The notes: a model not told the origin generated them from the letters alone. A stretch of DNA of 64,000 nucleotides from Candidatus Woesearchaeota archaeon (GCA_016188065.1 JACPIN010000010.1:1-64000); one strand, 5' to 3'; positions 49,606-60,835 are shown, counted from the stretch's first letter. Program-made: numbers and translations.

Positions 49606-52600
49606 ATGTCAGAAAAAAAAGAAACTCAATTAAAAGTAATGGAGGCCCTGCAGGAGGAGGCATACAAAGGCATAGTCAGGATAGATAGCAATACAATGAA
49701 TTTTCTCGGAGTCAGGCCAGGAGATGTTATAGAAATTGAAGGTACAAGGGCTACTGTCGGTGTTGTTGACCGTGCCTATCCTTCTGATGTTGGTCAGTCA
49801 ATAATCAGGATGGATGGTATTTTAAGAAGGAATGCAAAAACCGGTATTGGAGAGACAGTTAAGATCAGGCCGGCTGAAGTCAAGGAGGCAAAATCTATCG
49901 TGATTGCCCCGGCTCAAAAAGGAATAATGGTTCAAGCCCATCCTGATGTTTTCAAGCGCGGTTTATTGGGAAGGGCAATGCTCAAAGGTGACATTGTTGC
50001 ACTTGGAGGGACAAGAAGAAGGAGAAGGACAATGGCAGAGTCTCCTTTTTACGACGATATTTTTAATTTTGAAGACACATTATTTGATAACTTCGGTTTC
50101 TCTTCGTTGAAGTTTATAGTAGTTGATGCAGTTCCTAAGCAGCCGGTTATAATTACAGAGACAACTGAAATAAAGGTAAATTCGAAAGCAGTTGAAATTA
50201 TAGAAGAGTCAATTCCAGAAGTTACATACGAAGACATCGGGGGATTGAAAGAAGAAATTAAAAAGATAAGGGAGATGGTAGAACTTCCATTGCGTCATCC
50301 GGAAATTTTCAAAAGATTGGGAATTGAGCCGCCAGCAGGAGTGTTATTGCATGGCCCTCCAGGATGCGGTAAAACTCTTCTTGCAAAAGCAGTCGCAAAT
50401 GAATCTGACGCTCATTTTATTTTAGTAAATGGTCCTGAAATTATGAATAAATATTATGGGGAATGTGTTGCTAAAGATTCTCTGATAATCACTAATGGGG
50501 CAGGATTAACAACAATCGAAGAAGCCGTCAAAGAAAATAAATCCCATAAGATAGCAGCAATCAACATGGAAAATCAAAAATCTGAGCTCTTGTCGATTTC
50601 AGATAATTATGATAAAGGAATACAAAAGACTTTGAAGATAGCAACACCACATGGATTTATAGAAGTAACTCCAACATCTAAATTATTAACCTTAAAAGAT
50701 TTAGAGCCAACTTGGATTTTTGCTCAAGATCTTAAGCCAGAAGACAGGGTTGCTATTGCAAATGCATTGCCAGAAATAAAAGAATCAATACCTGAAATTT
50801 TGAATTTTATCGATGATAATGTCCTATTTTCAGGAGAGTGGATAAAAGATCTATTTAACTTGCATGGCCAAAATAAAAAAGTTGCAGAATTTTTGGGAAT
50901 AACTCCTAAAAAAGTGAATGGCCATAAATATAATGAATCTGCTCCAGCATGGATTATAAAAAGATTATACAAACTAGGTATAATAGATAGATTAAACCTA
51001 ACAAGAAAGGGGTCAATACCTGTAAAAATTACTAAAGACCTGTTATATTTATTGGGATTACTATCCGGAGACGGGCATCTAAGGTATAATTACAAAGATA
51101 AAGGTGTATCTACAATATCCTTGACAAATGCAGATCAAAATATTATTGATGAATATAAAAGAATTGTAAAAGAACTTTTCGAAATAGAGGATATTAAACC
51201 TGATGGAAACTATGGTTATTATTTTTCATCTCGACCAATTGGAAACATGCTGAAGAATTTAGGAATTCCAATTAGAAATAAATCTAAAACAATAACGGTG
51301 CCTGCATATATTGTTGGACTTCCAAAAAAGTATATTGCTTCATATCTGCAAGGTTTATTTGATACAGATGGTCACGTGCATAATGTTCCCGGAGGAATGC
51401 AAATCTCCTATTATACATCAAGTAAGCAGATGTTAAATGGAGTTAAATTATTGCTATTAAGATTGGGAATACAATCCACTTTCAGATTTAAGAAGGATGG
51501 AACATATGAATTAACAGTAAGCGATAGAGAATCATTAAATAATTTTAAAGAACAAATAAGTTTTAACAACGTAAAAAGAAAAAAGAGTCTTGAAGTTGAA
51601 TCTATAGTTAATTATTCAAAGCCGGTTTACAACAGAATCCCCCTAGCAAAATTCTTAAACAAAATTATAGAAAAACATAATTTATCAAAGAGAAAGCTTA
51701 TCAGAGAAGGTTTGAATCCAAATATAGAAGCATTTTCAAGAGAACAAGTTGAGAAGTTTATTGCTCTCTTAAAACAATTAGGGGAAGACCCTGCAACGAT
51801 AGAAAAAATAAGAATTTTGAAAGATAATGACATCATATGGAGCCCAATCAAGATTATTGAAGAATCAGAAAACCATGTTTACGATTTTACGGTTCCAAAA
51901 AATCATAACTTCATAGCAAATGGGTTTGTTATTCATAATTCTGAAAAACGCATAAGACAGTTGTTCGAAGACGCAGAAAAAAATGCTCCCTCAATTATTT
52001 TTATTGACGAGATAGATGCAATAGCTCCAAAAAGAGAAGACGTGCATGGAGAACTAGAGAGAAGAGTTGTAGCCCAGTTATTATCAATGATGGATGGTTT
52101 GAAAAGCAGAGGAAAAGTTGTAGTTATCGCAGCAACTAACAGGCCGAATGCAATTGATCCTGCATTAAGAAGGCCGGGAAGGTTTGACAGGGAAATTCCA
52201 ATCTCAGTCCCAAACAAGAAAGGCAGATTGAATATTCTAAAAATCCATACAAGAAACATGCCTATGTCGGAAGATGTCAAGCTCGAAAAGATATCAGAAC
52301 TAACTCACGGCTTTGTTGGGGCGGATGTTTCAGCACTGGCAAAAGAAGCAGCAATGAACGTTCTTAGAAGATTGCTTCCAGAAATAAAGCTTCAGGAAAA
52401 AGAACCCATTCCAAAAGAAGTATTGGAAAAATTAATTGTTACAAAAGAAGACTTTGATGAAGCCATGAAGATTGTAAGGCCGTCTGCAATGAGGGAGATT
52501 TTAGTAGAGATACCTAATGTAAAATGGAGCAGAGTCGGCGGTTTAGAGTCGACAAAGCAGGAATTAAAAGAAGCTGTTGAATGGCCTCTGAAATACCCGA

Positions 52601-53367
52601 ATGCATTCAAAAATTTAAGCATTAAGCCGCCTCGGGGAATCTTGCTGTATGGCCCTCCTGGATGTGGAAAGACTTTATTGGCAAAAGCAATTGCAAATGA
52701 ATCACAGGCAAATTTTATATTGGTTAAAGGTCCAGAGCTGTTGAATAAATTTGTAGGAGAAAGCGAGAAGGGGGTAAGGAAAGTATTTGAAAAGGCAAGA
52801 CAGCTAACGCCGGCAATAATTTTCTTTGATGAAATAGATTCATTAGTTCCTCGACGTGGAGGCTACGATAATTCAGGAGTTACTGAAAGAGTTGTCAACA
52901 CTTTATTGTCTGAACTAGATGGCTTGGAGGAGTTAAATGATGTTATTGTTATAGCTGCAACTAACCGGCCAGATATGCTCGACCCTGCTTTATTAAGGCC
53001 GGGAAGATTTGACAGAATGATATTGGTCACAGTTCCAGATGAAAAATCAAGGCTAGAAATTCTCAACATCAACACAAAAGACATGCCGCTCGCAACCGAC
53101 ATTGATCTTGCAAAGTTAGCAAAGGAAACCAAGTTCTATACAGGAGCAGATATAGAAAATGTTTGCAAAGAAGCAGGAATATTGGCATTGAGGGAGGATA
53201 TCAAGGCAAGAGAAATTACTATGAAGCACTTTGAAGATGCATTAAAGAAAACAAGAGCGAGCGTGACAGAAGAAGATTTGGAAGCATACAAATTGCTGGA
53301 AGAAAGGTTTTTCAAATCAGCAAAAGGTGCAGCGATAAGAAAAGAAGTTCCGACATATTTCGGATGA
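49606..53367 (+). CDS. cdc48: Cdc48/VCP AAA+ ATPase interrupted by an intein
   Basis: The 1253-residue precursor is Cdc48 (N domain 1-190; D1 with Walker A GPPGCGKT and Walker [11 protein letters not shown]2 with GPPGCGKT and [10 protein letters not shown]). Residues 287-778 are an intein in D1, between NKYYGE and SEKRIRQ, in the pore-loop region. Spliced Cdc48 would have 761 residues, normal for the family. The enzyme unfolds substrates for the proteasome and other fates. It follows the AbrB-like gene at one base. The C-terminus overlaps a frame that begins further on at 53388. Confidence 0.96.
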   Translation: MSEKKETQLKVMEALQEEAYKGIVRIDSNTMNFLGVRPGDVIEIEGTRATVGVVDRAYPSDVGQSIIRMDGILRRNAKTGIGETVKIRPAEVKEAKSIVIAPAQKGIMVQAHPDVFKRGLLGRAMLKGDIVALGGTRRRRRTMAESPFYDDIFNFEDTLFDNFGFSSLKFIVVDAVPKQPVIITETTEIKVNSKAVEIIEESIPEVTYEDIGGLKEEIKKIREMVELPLRHPEIFKRLGIEPPAGVLLHGPPGCGKTLLAKAVANESDAHFILVNGPEIMNKYYGECVAKDSLIITNGAGLTTIEEAVKENKSHKIAAINMENQKSELLSISDNYDKGIQKTLKIATPHGFIEVTPTSKLLTLKDLEPTWIFAQDLKPEDRVAIANALPEIKESIPEILNFIDDNVLFSGEWIKDLFNLHGQNKKVAEFLGITPKKVNGHKYNESAPAWIIKRLYKLGIIDRLNLTRKGSIPVKITKDLLYLLGLLSGDGHLRYNYKDKGVSTISLTNADQNIIDEYKRIVKELFEIEDIKPDGNYGYYFSSRPIGNMLKNLGIPIRNKSKTITVPAYIVGLPKKYIASYLQGLFDTDGHVHNVPGGMQISYYTSSKQMLNGVKLLLLRLGIQSTFRFKKDGTYELTVSDRESLNNFKEQISFNNVKRKKSLEVESIVNYSKPVYNRIPLAKFLNKIIEKHNLSKRKLIREGLNPNIEAFSREQVEKFIALLKQLGEDPATIEKIRILKDNDIIWSPIKIIEESENHVYDFTVPKNHNFIANGFVIHNSEKRIRQLFEDAEKNAPSIIFIDEIDAIAPKREDVHGELERRVVAQLLSMMDGLKSRGKVVVIAATNRPNAIDPALRRPGRFDREIPISVPNKKGRLNILKIHTRNMPMSEDVKLEKISELTHGFVGADVSALAKEAAMNVLRRLLPEIKLQEKEPIPKEVLEKLIVTKEDFDEAMKIVRPSAMREILVEIPNVKWSRVGGLESTKQELKEAVEWPLKYPNAFKNLSIKPPRGILLYGPPGCGKTLLAKAIANESQANFILVKGPELLNKFVGESEKGVRKVFEKARQLTPAIIFFDEIDSLVPRRGGYDNSGVTERVVNTLLSELDGLEELNDVIVIAATNRPDMLDPALLRPGRFDRMILVTVPDEKSRLEILNINTKDMPLATDIDLAKLAKETKFYTGADIENVCKEAGILALREDIKAREITMKHFEDALKKTRASVTEEDLEAYKLLEERFFKSAKGAAIRKEVPTYFG
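50464..51939 (+). mobile_element. Full-length LAGLIDADG intein in Cdc48
   Basis: The 492-residue intein starts with Cys ([13 protein letters not shown]), ends VIHN before Ser, and has block F ([17 protein letters not shown]). The endonuclease has [16 protein letters not shown] (about residue 480) and [17 protein letters not shown] (about 580), both with intact acidic residues. Splicing and homing should both be active. Unlike the lonB intein, both halves and the endonuclease are in one frame. Confidence 0.93.
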
Positions 53368-53387
53368 GATTTCTAAAAGGAGACAAA

Positions 53388-54059
53388 ATGCAACAATCAA
53401 AAACTTTCTTATTCGAATATCAGAATCCAAGAACTGTAAAGTTAGCAGAGCTATTTCCATCTGGCTGTGGCGGTTTGGGAGCATTAAAAGAAATTTCTAG
53501 CGTAGAAAACCTTGCACAGGAATTAAATACTTCTCCTGATCAAGAAGCATTTATTGTTGAGTCAGTAGAATGTTATGGGGACTTAAAAGAATCAGGATGG
53601 CCATTCCAAAGAAAAACTAACGGAGAACTCTCAGATCTTCTAGAAAAAATCAAAAAGTGGTTTGATATTCGGTTGTATCGAGAGCCAGAAAACTTGAATA
53701 TTTTGGTCAATCAAAAACTTAATATAAACGGCGAAACTTATGCTCTGAAAGTAGAAAAAACTTCCTGCGTTGTTCAAGGAGAGTCAACAATTAGCATTAT
53801 TCTTCACACAAAAGATTCTCTTTCTGATCATACGGCAAAAGGCTTTGATGCGACGGTAAGTACACAAGGGGTTCTATATTACATGACTAATTATCGAGGA
53901 GATGGAAGTTGCAGAGTAGTAACAAGAGCAGATTTTGGAGATGTAATGAAACAATACAAACCGCACTTAGAGCAGATGGATAGAATATTAAAAGAGCACA
54001 TGATTTTCGAAAACAGCCCATTCAATTTATCTTTAGAGCATAAGATTTATCAAGGTTAA
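53388..54059 (+). CDS. Hypothetical protein, 223 aa
   Basis: I start at the ATG at 53388 (MQQSKTFLF), which has an AAAGGAG ribosome site five bases upstream, not at the ATG inside the end of cdc48. The protein is soluble, mixed alpha/beta (SGCGGLGALKEISSVENLA, then TAKGFDATVSTQGVLYYM). No known motif. It follows cdc48 by 20 bases and may be co-transcribed. Confidence 0.6.
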   Translation: MQQSKTFLFEYQNPRTVKLAELFPSGCGGLGALKEISSVENLAQELNTSPDQEAFIVESVECYGDLKESGWPFQRKTNGELSDLLEKIKKWFDIRLYREPENLNILVNQKLNINGETYALKVEKTSCVVQGESTISIILHTKDSLSDHTAKGFDATVSTQGVLYYMTNYRGDGSCRVVTRADFGDVMKQYKPHLEQMDRILKEHMIFENSPFNLSLEHKIYQG

Positions 54060-54060
54060 A

Positions 54061-54477
54061 TCAATAAAACGAAATAAATCTTCTCTCGATAGCATGCTCA
54101 ACAATATCTAAAATTCTAGTTTCAATAATTTTCAATCCTTTCTTTTTCCAATCTTTTTCACTTATTTCTTCTACAATATCTCTACTTACCCCTGGTCCTT
54201 TTTGACCTGCAAATGGTCTAAACTTAATTCTAATCTTTTCACTTTTAGATTTCTTATCTCCTCCGTAAACTTCTACATCTTCTAAATATGCACCCACATT
54301 AATTGGGTCTTTGGAACCGCAATTAAAAAGAATTTGAAATCCATCCTTTATATTTTTCACAGAAACACCGACAACTTTTCCACCATTCTTATTGATAAGT
54401 TTTGCAACATCTTTCTCTAGCTCTTTTCTTAACTTATCTTCAAATAAAGCAACAACCTCTCTTTTATCAACAACCAT
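54061..54477 (-). CDS. Hypothetical protein, 138 aa
   Basis: A basic, alpha/beta protein (VVALFEDKLRKELEKDVAKLINKNG, then SKSEKIRIKFRPFAG). Its stop abuts the previous gene's stop (54059) on the opposite strand. Promoter AAATTCTATAAAAG-like sequence is upstream of 54477. No family recognised. Confidence 0.5.
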   Translation of the reverse strand: MVVDKREVVALFEDKLRKELEKDVAKLINKNGGKVVGVSVKNIKDGFQILFNCGSKDPINVGAYLEDVEVYGGDKKSKSEKIRIKFRPFAGQKGPGVSRDIVEEISEKDWKKKGLKIIETRILDIVEHAIERRFISFY

Positions 54478-54528
54478 ACTATTAGTTAACTCTAAATTCT
54501 ATAAAAGCTTTTCTATGATTTAGAATAT

Positions 54529-55410
54529 CTAAATCTGCGTCAGCACAATCGGCTTATCAGCAACGAAAACAGTATGCTCTGCCTGGCTTACTTTAGCCCT
54601 TTCATTTTCAACTAACTCCGGATATCTGTGAATTATTCCTTGCTGCTCCAAAATTCTAAATCCATTATTTATTTTAAAGGCATCAAACTTTCCATGCAGC
54701 CAGTCTTTTGAAAAAGGCAGCTCCCTGTAATTCTCATGAATATAATTTAGCAGTTCTTTTCCAGTCCTGACTTTTTTCAATTCCTGTATTTTGTATACTC
54801 CGCTTAATCTCCCTTCATTTACTTTCCCAACCCCGGTGGTTGCAAAAGGCTCGACAGCAAATACCTGCCCTTCCTCCAATTCAGCCCCGCTTTTATTGTC
54901 GTAATTAGGGATTATCATTCCAGCATGCAGGTTCCACTTCTCAACTTCATGCCCGCTTAAGTTTCTGATAGGATTAAAGCCGTAGCCGACGATAACCTCT
55001 TCAACAGCTTTTCCAATCTCTCTCAGCTTCACACCGGGTTTCATTAAACTTATTGCTTCTCTCAATGCATCCTCGCTGGCTTTTATTAATTCAAGATCAT
55101 TATCCTCAGCAACATTAATACTCAATGCGTTGTCTCCTATGTATCCGTTGACATGAACACCGACATCCAGCTTGACTAAATCACCAGCCTTAAACTTTTC
55201 CTCACTATCACTTCCAGAATAGCAATGAGCAGCTTTGTTATTCAGAGAAATTTGCGCAGGAAAAGCCAATCTCCCGCCTTGCTTATAAATAAAATCTTCT
55301 GTTTTCCTTGTAACTTCCCTCAATAGGGCATCTTCTTTAACTAATTTCTTGCCAAACTGCAGTGCCTCAGCAGCAATCTTTCCTGCCTTTTTATAATCTT
55401 GAAGACTCAT
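54529..55410 (-). CDS. map: Methionine aminopeptidase type II
   Basis: The 293-residue pita-bread enzyme removes the first Met from proteins. Metal ligands lie in LDVGVHVNGYIGDN, the His in GHEVEKWNLHAG, VFAVEPFATTG and QAEHTVF. The type II insert is present, as in archaea and eukaryotes. It diverges from polB with a shared short promoter region (55411-55462). Confidence 0.95.
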   Translation of the reverse strand: MSLQDYKKAGKIAAEALQFGKKLVKEDALLREVTRKTEDFIYKQGGRLAFPAQISLNNKAAHCYSGSDSEEKFKAGDLVKLDVGVHVNGYIGDNALSINVAEDNDLELIKASEDALREAISLMKPGVKLREIGKAVEEVIVGYGFNPIRNLSGHEVEKWNLHAGMIIPNYDNKSGAELEEGQVFAVEPFATTGVGKVNEGRLSGVYKIQELKKVRTGKELLNYIHENYRELPFSKDWLHGKFDAFKINNGFRILEQQGIIHRYPELVENERAKVSQAEHTVFVADKPIVLTQI

Positions 55411-55462
55411 GAAAAATTTCCTTGCAACAATATATTTAAACCTATCTTTAGACTTTATTCTT

Positions 55463-57760
55463 ATGAAAGGTTTTGTTTTATATCCGACTTATAGAATACT
55501 CAATGGCAAACCGCACGTTTTATTATTTGGCAAGCTCGAAAACGGCCAGTCATTTTTAACAATAAACTCATTCAGGCCTTATTTTTACATAGAAGAGTCT
55601 CATCTAAGAGCAATTCCAAAAGAATATGATTACACAAAAACAGAGTACAAAAATTTCGGCAATGAAAAATTAATCAAAGTATTCACTGAGCTGCCTCAAG
55701 ACGTTCCGAAATTAAGAGGGTATCTGGAAGAAAGAAGCGTCGAGTGTTACGAAGCAGATGTTAGGTTTGCATATCGTTTCCTTATTGACAATAACATAAA
55801 GTCAGCAATAGAAATATCTGGAGAAGACTATGAGCAGAATGAATATGTAGACAGAATTTATCATGAGCCTGCAATAACTGCTGCATATCTGAAGCCAAGC
55901 TTAAAAGTATTTTCAATAGATATAGAGACTTCAAAGAATGGAAAGAAGCTCTATTCAATTTCAATATTTTCAGAAAACTTTCAGAGATCATTAATCGTCA
56001 ATAAGAAAAAAACTAAGAATGCAGTTACATTCAAAGATGAGGAATCGCTGCTGGAAAAATTTAAGGAAATAATTATCGAGGAAGATCCGGATGTGATAAC
56101 GGGATGGAGCGTGATTGATTTCGATTTGAAATTCCTGATGGAGAAGTTCAAGCAGCACAAAATTTCATTTGTTTTGGGTAGGACAGATCAGCAGTGCAAG
56201 TTAAAGATAGAGTCAGACTTTTTTAAGACTTCAAAATCAGATTTCCAGGGAAGGTTAGTGCTGGATGCAATTGGCATGTTAAAAGGCTCTTTTATTCAAC
56301 TGGAAAATTACAAGCTCAGTACAGCAGCTTCACACTTCTTGAATCAGGACAAGCTTATAGATGACTACAACAAAGCAGAAGAGATCGAATCCCTCTATAA
56401 GAAAAATCCAGAAGCATTAATCGAATACAACTTGAAGGATGCCCAGCTGGTCCTGGAAATTATTAGAAAAACAAGGGTTTTGGATTTAGCAATCCACCGC
56501 TCGCTGCTGACAGGAATGCCGCTAGATAGAGTAAGTGCATCTATCGCTTCTTTCGACTCATTATACTTAAGAAGATTAAAGGAGAGAGGATATGTCGCTC
56601 CATCAGCAAGCTTCAAAAACAAAGAAACAAGAATAACTGGCGGGTATGTAATGGAGTCATTTCCAGGAATTTATGAGAACATAATTATTTTGGATTTTAA
56701 ATCTCTATACCCTTCAATAATAAGGACTTTCAATATAGATCCTCTAACCTTTGTTGGAAAAAATCCAGGAAGAAATTTAATCGTCGCACCAAATAGGGCA
56801 GCATTTAAAAAAGAACCCGGGTTGCTGCCTGAGATTATAGCGGGGTTGATGGAAGAAAGGGAAAAAGTTAAGAGAGAAAAAGACGAGCTGACCTCTTATG
56901 CAATCAAAATTCTGCTAAATTCTATGTTCGGGGTTATGGCAAATCCATCTTTTAGATTCTTCAATACAGACATGGCAAATGCGATTACACATTTCGGGCA
57001 ATTTTTAATAAAGCTTACTGCAGAAGAAATGAAGAAGAGGGGATATGAAGTTATCTATTCCGACACCGACTCAATTTTTGTAAAATCTGGAATTGAAAAG
57101 TATGAAGATGCTGAAACAGAGGGAAGGAAAATTGCAGGAATTATGAATGCTTTCTTTGAAAAATATATAAGCAGCACATATGGAACGAAAAATCACTTAG
57201 AGCTGGAATTTGAAAAAGTTTACAAGGTATTTTTGATGCCAAAAATCAGGAGCGCTGAAGCAGGAGCAAAGAAAAGATATGCAGGATTAAGAGTTATTAA
57301 TGGAGAAGAAAAAATTGAATTCACAGGAATGGAATCCAGAAGGAGAGACTGGACAGATCTCGCAAAGAAATTCCAGCATGAATTACTAAATAAGATTTTT
57401 CATAAGGAAGAAGTTTCAGTTTACGTAAAATCTTTTATAGATGATGTCAGGAATGGAAAATATGACGACTTATTAGTATACAGGAAATCTATAAGGAAGA
57501 GCTTAGAAAAATACACGAAGACAACACCCCCTCATGTCAAGGCAGCAAGGAAATTAAAAAAGGTTGGAAGTAGCGTGATAGAATATGTAATCACGGAAGA
57601 CGGTCCAGAGCCAATTCAAAATAAAAAACATAAGATAGACTATAACCATTATATCAATAAGCAGCTAAAGCCGATAGCAGATTCAATCTTAATTTTCTAC
57701 AATAAGAAGTTTGACGATCTAATCAAAGGAAGCAGGCAAGTATCTTTATTTAATTTCTAA
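55463..57760 (+). CDS. DNA polymerase family B
   Basis: A 765-residue family-B polymerase. Exonuclease motifs are FSIDIETS and GWSVIDFDLKFL; polymerase motifs are A DFKSLYPSIIRTFN, B LLNSMFGVMANPSFRFF, C YSDTDSIF. I start at the ATG at 55463 (MKGFVLYPTY); a TATATTTAAA box lies about 25 bases upstream, and the earlier ATG at 55409 is inside the map start. Coexists with PolD and probably serves repair or a replication subset. Downstream overlap of four bases with a convergent nuclease gene. Confidence 0.95.
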   Translation: MKGFVLYPTYRILNGKPHVLLFGKLENGQSFLTINSFRPYFYIEESHLRAIPKEYDYTKTEYKNFGNEKLIKVFTELPQDVPKLRGYLEERSVECYEADVRFAYRFLIDNNIKSAIEISGEDYEQNEYVDRIYHEPAITAAYLKPSLKVFSIDIETSKNGKKLYSISIFSENFQRSLIVNKKKTKNAVTFKDEESLLEKFKEIIIEEDPDVITGWSVIDFDLKFLMEKFKQHKISFVLGRTDQQCKLKIESDFFKTSKSDFQGRLVLDAIGMLKGSFIQLENYKLSTAASHFLNQDKLIDDYNKAEEIESLYKKNPEALIEYNLKDAQLVLEIIRKTRVLDLAIHRSLLTGMPLDRVSASIASFDSLYLRRLKERGYVAPSASFKNKETRITGGYVMESFPGIYENIIILDFKSLYPSIIRTFNIDPLTFVGKNPGRNLIVAPNRAAFKKEPGLLPEIIAGLMEEREKVKREKDELTSYAIKILLNSMFGVMANPSFRFFNTDMANAITHFGQFLIKLTAEEMKKRGYEVIYSDTDSIFVKSGIEKYEDAETEGRKIAGIMNAFFEKYISSTYGTKNHLELEFEKVYKVFLMPKIRSAEAGAKKRYAGLRVINGEEKIEFTGMESRRRDWTDLAKKFQHELLNKIFHKEEVSVYVKSFIDDVRNGKYDDLLVYRKSIRKSLEKYTKTTPPHVKAARKLKKVGSSVIEYVITEDGPEPIQNKKHKIDYNHYINKQLKPIADSILIFYNKKFDDLIKGSRQVSLFNF

Positions 57761-58413
57761 TAAAAATCCAAGACGTTTTTTATTTTAGGCAGGCTGCATT
57801 CATCAGGCCTGAATAAATAGCAGTCATTCAGATCAAAGTATCCGCATCTAAATTTTTCAATTGGTATCTTAGTTCTCTTGCTCAGCATTAGGGCATAAAA
57901 ATAAACCTGCGTTGCAGCAAATTTTTCCATATGTGCATTAGGCTTGTAGTCAAGAACCCAGATTTTGTTATCTTCAACTCTCAGTAAATCTATGTGTCCT
58001 GTTAGAGGATCATTTGTCCTAAAAAGGCTCTGGTAAAACTCAGCTTCTTCAGGCTCAAGCCACAACGGAATTTCAGTAGCAATGGTTTTATCATCGTTTT
58101 CCAGCATAAAAACCTGTACTTGGGAATGAGCAGTATTATATCTTTCATTGTTCTTCTCCAAACCAAGTTTAGTCCAATCGCACAAATCATGATGTTTTGC
58201 ATGTTTAATATTTAGATTATCAAGCCTGAATTTTAATGCAGAACCCCTCGGTCCAATCTGAAAATAATCATGAGGGCACTGCTCAAACATATCTTCAAGG
58301 TATTTTCTCAACGGGGATAGAAAATCTTTGCACAATTCATTTATTTTTAAGGCATGAATCCTATAATGATATCGCCCACCTTTATGGTCAAAACTAGTAT
58401 GCCTTATCACCAC
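57757..58413 (-). CDS. PD-(D/E)XK nuclease, RecB-like
   Basis: The 218-residue protein has the nuclease motifs LTGHIDLLRVEDNKIWVLDYKPN (D...D-x-K) and AATQVYFYALMLS, as in RecB/Cas4-type nucleases, without the helicase. The N-terminus has HYRIHALKINELCKDF. Its place between polB and fen suggests a DNA-repair role. Tail overlap of four bases with polB. Confidence 0.8.
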   Translation of the reverse strand: MVIRHTSFDHKGGRYHYRIHALKINELCKDFLSPLRKYLEDMFEQCPHDYFQIGPRGSALKFRLDNLNIKHAKHHDLCDWTKLGLEKNNERYNTAHSQVQVFMLENDDKTIATEIPLWLEPEEAEFYQSLFRTNDPLTGHIDLLRVEDNKIWVLDYKPNAHMEKFAATQVYFYALMLSKRTKIPIEKFRCGYFDLNDCYLFRPDECSLPKIKNVLDFY

Positions 58414-58498
58414 TTTTTATAATCACCTACCCCTGAAAAAATATTTTTGCATATAAATCTTTGCATAAATTTAAAAATAATCTTATCATTAGGATTTT

Positions 58499-59515
58499 AT
58501 GGGCGTTAAATTACCAGGAATCCTTCCAGTAAAAACCATAAGTTGGGATGATCTGAAGAATAAAAAAATAGGGGTAGATGCTTCAAACACTCTTTATCAA
58601 TTCCTCAGCTCAATAAGGCAGAAAGATGGCACACCATTAATGGATTCAGCTGGAAGGATAACTTCACATCTCTCAGGGATATTTCATCGTAATTTGAATT
58701 TGATGCAGAAAGGGATTTATCTTTGCTATATTTTCGACGGAAAACCTCCGGAATTGAAGTACCAGACACAAAAAGAAAGAAGAGAGAGAAAGGAAAAAGC
58801 ATTCGAAAAATATAAGGAAGCCAAAGATGAAGAAGACTTGGAATCAATGCACAAATATTCAAAACAGGTCACTTATCTGAATAATGAAATGGTCGAAGAG
58901 TCTAAAGAATTATTAAGGGCTATGGGCCTGCCAGTGATACAAAGCCCAAGTGAAAGCGATGCCCAAGGATCTTTCATGTCAGAGAGAGGAGACATATATG
59001 CCTTTGCAACTAGTGATGCAGATGCGTTAATGCATAGCTGTCCAAGAACTATTCCGAATCTAACTTTATCACAAACAAGAAAATTACCAGGAGGAAAATT
59101 TGTTTATATCCAGCCGCAGATAATTGAGCTTGAAGACGTTCTTTCGCATTTAGGGATTAATCAAGACCAATTGATTGTTATGGGAATATTAACAGGAACA
59201 GACTACAATCCAAAAGGAGTTCCCGGTATAGGTCCTAAGAAAGCTCTTAATTTAGTAAAACAATTCAAGAAATTCGACAAATTATTTTCAGAACTTAATC
59301 CTGATTTCGATTGGAAAAAAATCTATGCAATCTTCAAGTCAATGCCGGTAATGAAGAATTATCAATTAAAATGGAATCCTCTCGATGAGAAAAAAATAAA
59401 AGAAATTTTAGTTGAAAAACATGATTTTTCAGAGGAAAGGATAAATAATTTACTAAAGAAATATAGTGAAAATAAAGAAGAAAATAAACAAAAAGGTTTA
59501 AGTGATTTTATTTAG
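58499..59515 (+). CDS. fen: Flap endonuclease FEN1
   Basis: The 338-residue structure-specific nuclease removes RNA-DNA flaps during Okazaki processing. N region MGVKLPGILPVKTISWDDL, IGVDASNTLYQFLSS, I region SPSESDAQGSFM and TGTDYNPKGVPGIGPKKAL (HhH) are in order. The C-terminus QKGLSDFI is a PIP box for PCNA. The I region reads ESDAQ where archaea usually have EGEAQ, so one Glu is an Asp. A TATA-like AATAATCTTATCATT precedes the ATG. Confidence 0.95.
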   Translation: MGVKLPGILPVKTISWDDLKNKKIGVDASNTLYQFLSSIRQKDGTPLMDSAGRITSHLSGIFHRNLNLMQKGIYLCYIFDGKPPELKYQTQKERRERKEKAFEKYKEAKDEEDLESMHKYSKQVTYLNNEMVEESKELLRAMGLPVIQSPSESDAQGSFMSERGDIYAFATSDADALMHSCPRTIPNLTLSQTRKLPGGKFVYIQPQIIELEDVLSHLGINQDQLIVMGILTGTDYNPKGVPGIGPKKALNLVKQFKKFDKLFSELNPDFDWKKIYAIFKSMPVMKNYQLKWNPLDEKKIKEILVEKHDFSEERINNLLKKYSENKEENKQKGLSDFI

Positions 59516-59909
59516 CATATTTCAAAACAGTAGCTCTGATTCCTTCAAGTACTTTTCTTATCCCGCTTAATTTTTTCTGGAAGTCTTTAAGGTGGTTATA
59601 ATTAGCATGCTTGGCTACTTTATTGCTAAAATCTTTCATGTCAGTAGTCCTGATTGTTCTAACCCAGGCTAATCCCCTCATCTCTTTGCCAGCCGATTTC
59701 ATTTTTCTTTCAAGATCATCGATCTCTTTCTCTAACTTTCTAGCCCCGCCCTTGTTGCTTTCTTTCAATTTAGCAGCAAATACTTTCATAGGGCCAGTAA
59801 CCCTCACCGCATTATTTATGATATCAAAAGATCCAAAATTTCTCATAAGCATAAATCCAACGACATTTGGATTGTTTACAACATCCTTATCAAAAATTTT
59901 AGTTACCAT
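59508..59909 (-). CDS. Hypothetical helical protein, 133 aa
   Basis: A basic, coiled-coil-rich protein (ARKLEKEIDDLERKMKSAGKEM and KDFQKKLSGIRKVLEGIRATV). Its ATG overlaps the stop of the next gene (TAATG), so it is the last gene of a three-gene operon with two membrane proteins. Perhaps a cytoplasmic part of a membrane complex. Family unknown. Confidence 0.6.
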   Translation of the reverse strand: MVTKIFDKDVVNNPNVVGFMLMRNFGSFDIINNAVRVTGPMKVFAAKLKESNKGGARKLEKEIDDLERKMKSAGKEMRGLAWVRTIRTTDMKDFSNKVAKHANYNHLKDFQKKLSGIRKVLEGIRATVLKYAK

Positions 59910-60799
59910 TAAATCAAATCCTCCAATTCGTCTAAAACATTTCTTGCAAGAGGTCTTAGTTCATCTCCAACATCTTCTCTTGCTTCTCTTTGTCCTCTTT
60001 CTCTTTCATCTCTCTGACCAGCAGCTTCCCAAGCAGCCTGACCTACTCCGCTAAGCGCACGAACAAGTTCAACAATAAACATAATGAGTGCAAAGATAAA
60101 TACAATTAAAACAACCCAATCAGTAATATTCCTGAATGCTCCTGAAGGGAGGGCATTAGAGATCATGTCTTCTATTTCTGAAATAATAATAAATGCTAGG
60201 AAGTAGCCAAGCGCTTTTAATCCATGGCCTGCTCTGCTATCTACTTCTCTAGTAAATAACCAATATAATCCACCTATTAAAATCAAAACTGCACCAGCAA
60301 CAGAAATAAATCCAGGAATGAACTGTATGATATAAAGATTAATAATCGAATCTGGAAGCAAAGCAGCACCTAAAAATGCTAGTATCCCTGCGATAATGCT
60401 CCCTTTACCGCCAAAACGATTTCTCATTCCAGCAGCATATGATAGTAGGACATAGAAGGCAACTACTAAAAGCAATTTTATAAATAAAATATTTGGAGTT
60501 GGAGCTAAGAGATCAAAAAATGGTTTGCCAAATCCTTCAGTAAGCAAGGAGATTACCAAAGTAATCTTTTGATTTAAATCTTGAGGGCCAATAGCAGCTC
60601 CAGTAATCGCATTCAAATTATCGCTATTTGTACTGAATGCAACAATCCCCATGAATACAAGTAAAGCAATAAGCAAAGTTTTCTCTGTTAAAGGAATTTC
60701 TTTCATAGAAAAATTTTTGCTGAAGGGATTCGGAATATTTTGTCCAATTTTAAATTTATTACCCTTAGAATTTCTACTTAGCACCCTCTTTTTTGCCAT
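59909..60799 (-). CDS. Multi-pass membrane protein, 296 aa
   Basis: Six or more hydrophobic helices (TLLIALLVFMGIVAFS, FIKLLLVVAFYVLLSYAAG, IAGILAFLGAALL, VLIVFIFALIMFIVELV). The soluble C-terminus is charged (QRDERERGQREAREDVGDEL). It shares its order of helices with the next gene (60836), so the two are paralogues. Role unknown; a secretion or pilus platform is one idea without proof. Confidence 0.65.
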   Translation of the reverse strand: MAKKRVLSRNSKGNKFKIGQNIPNPFSKNFSMKEIPLTEKTLLIALLVFMGIVAFSTNSDNLNAITGAAIGPQDLNQKITLVISLLTEGFGKPFFDLLAPTPNILFIKLLLVVAFYVLLSYAAGMRNRFGGKGSIIAGILAFLGAALLPDSIINLYIIQFIPGFISVAGAVLILIGGLYWLFTREVDSRAGHGLKALGYFLAFIIISEIEDMISNALPSGAFRNITDWVVLIVFIFALIMFIVELVRALSGVGQAAWEAAGQRDERERGQREAREDVGDELRPLARNVLDELEDLI

Positions 60800-60835
60800 T
60801 GCTACTCTAAAACCTCCATTTATTTATAAACTTTA

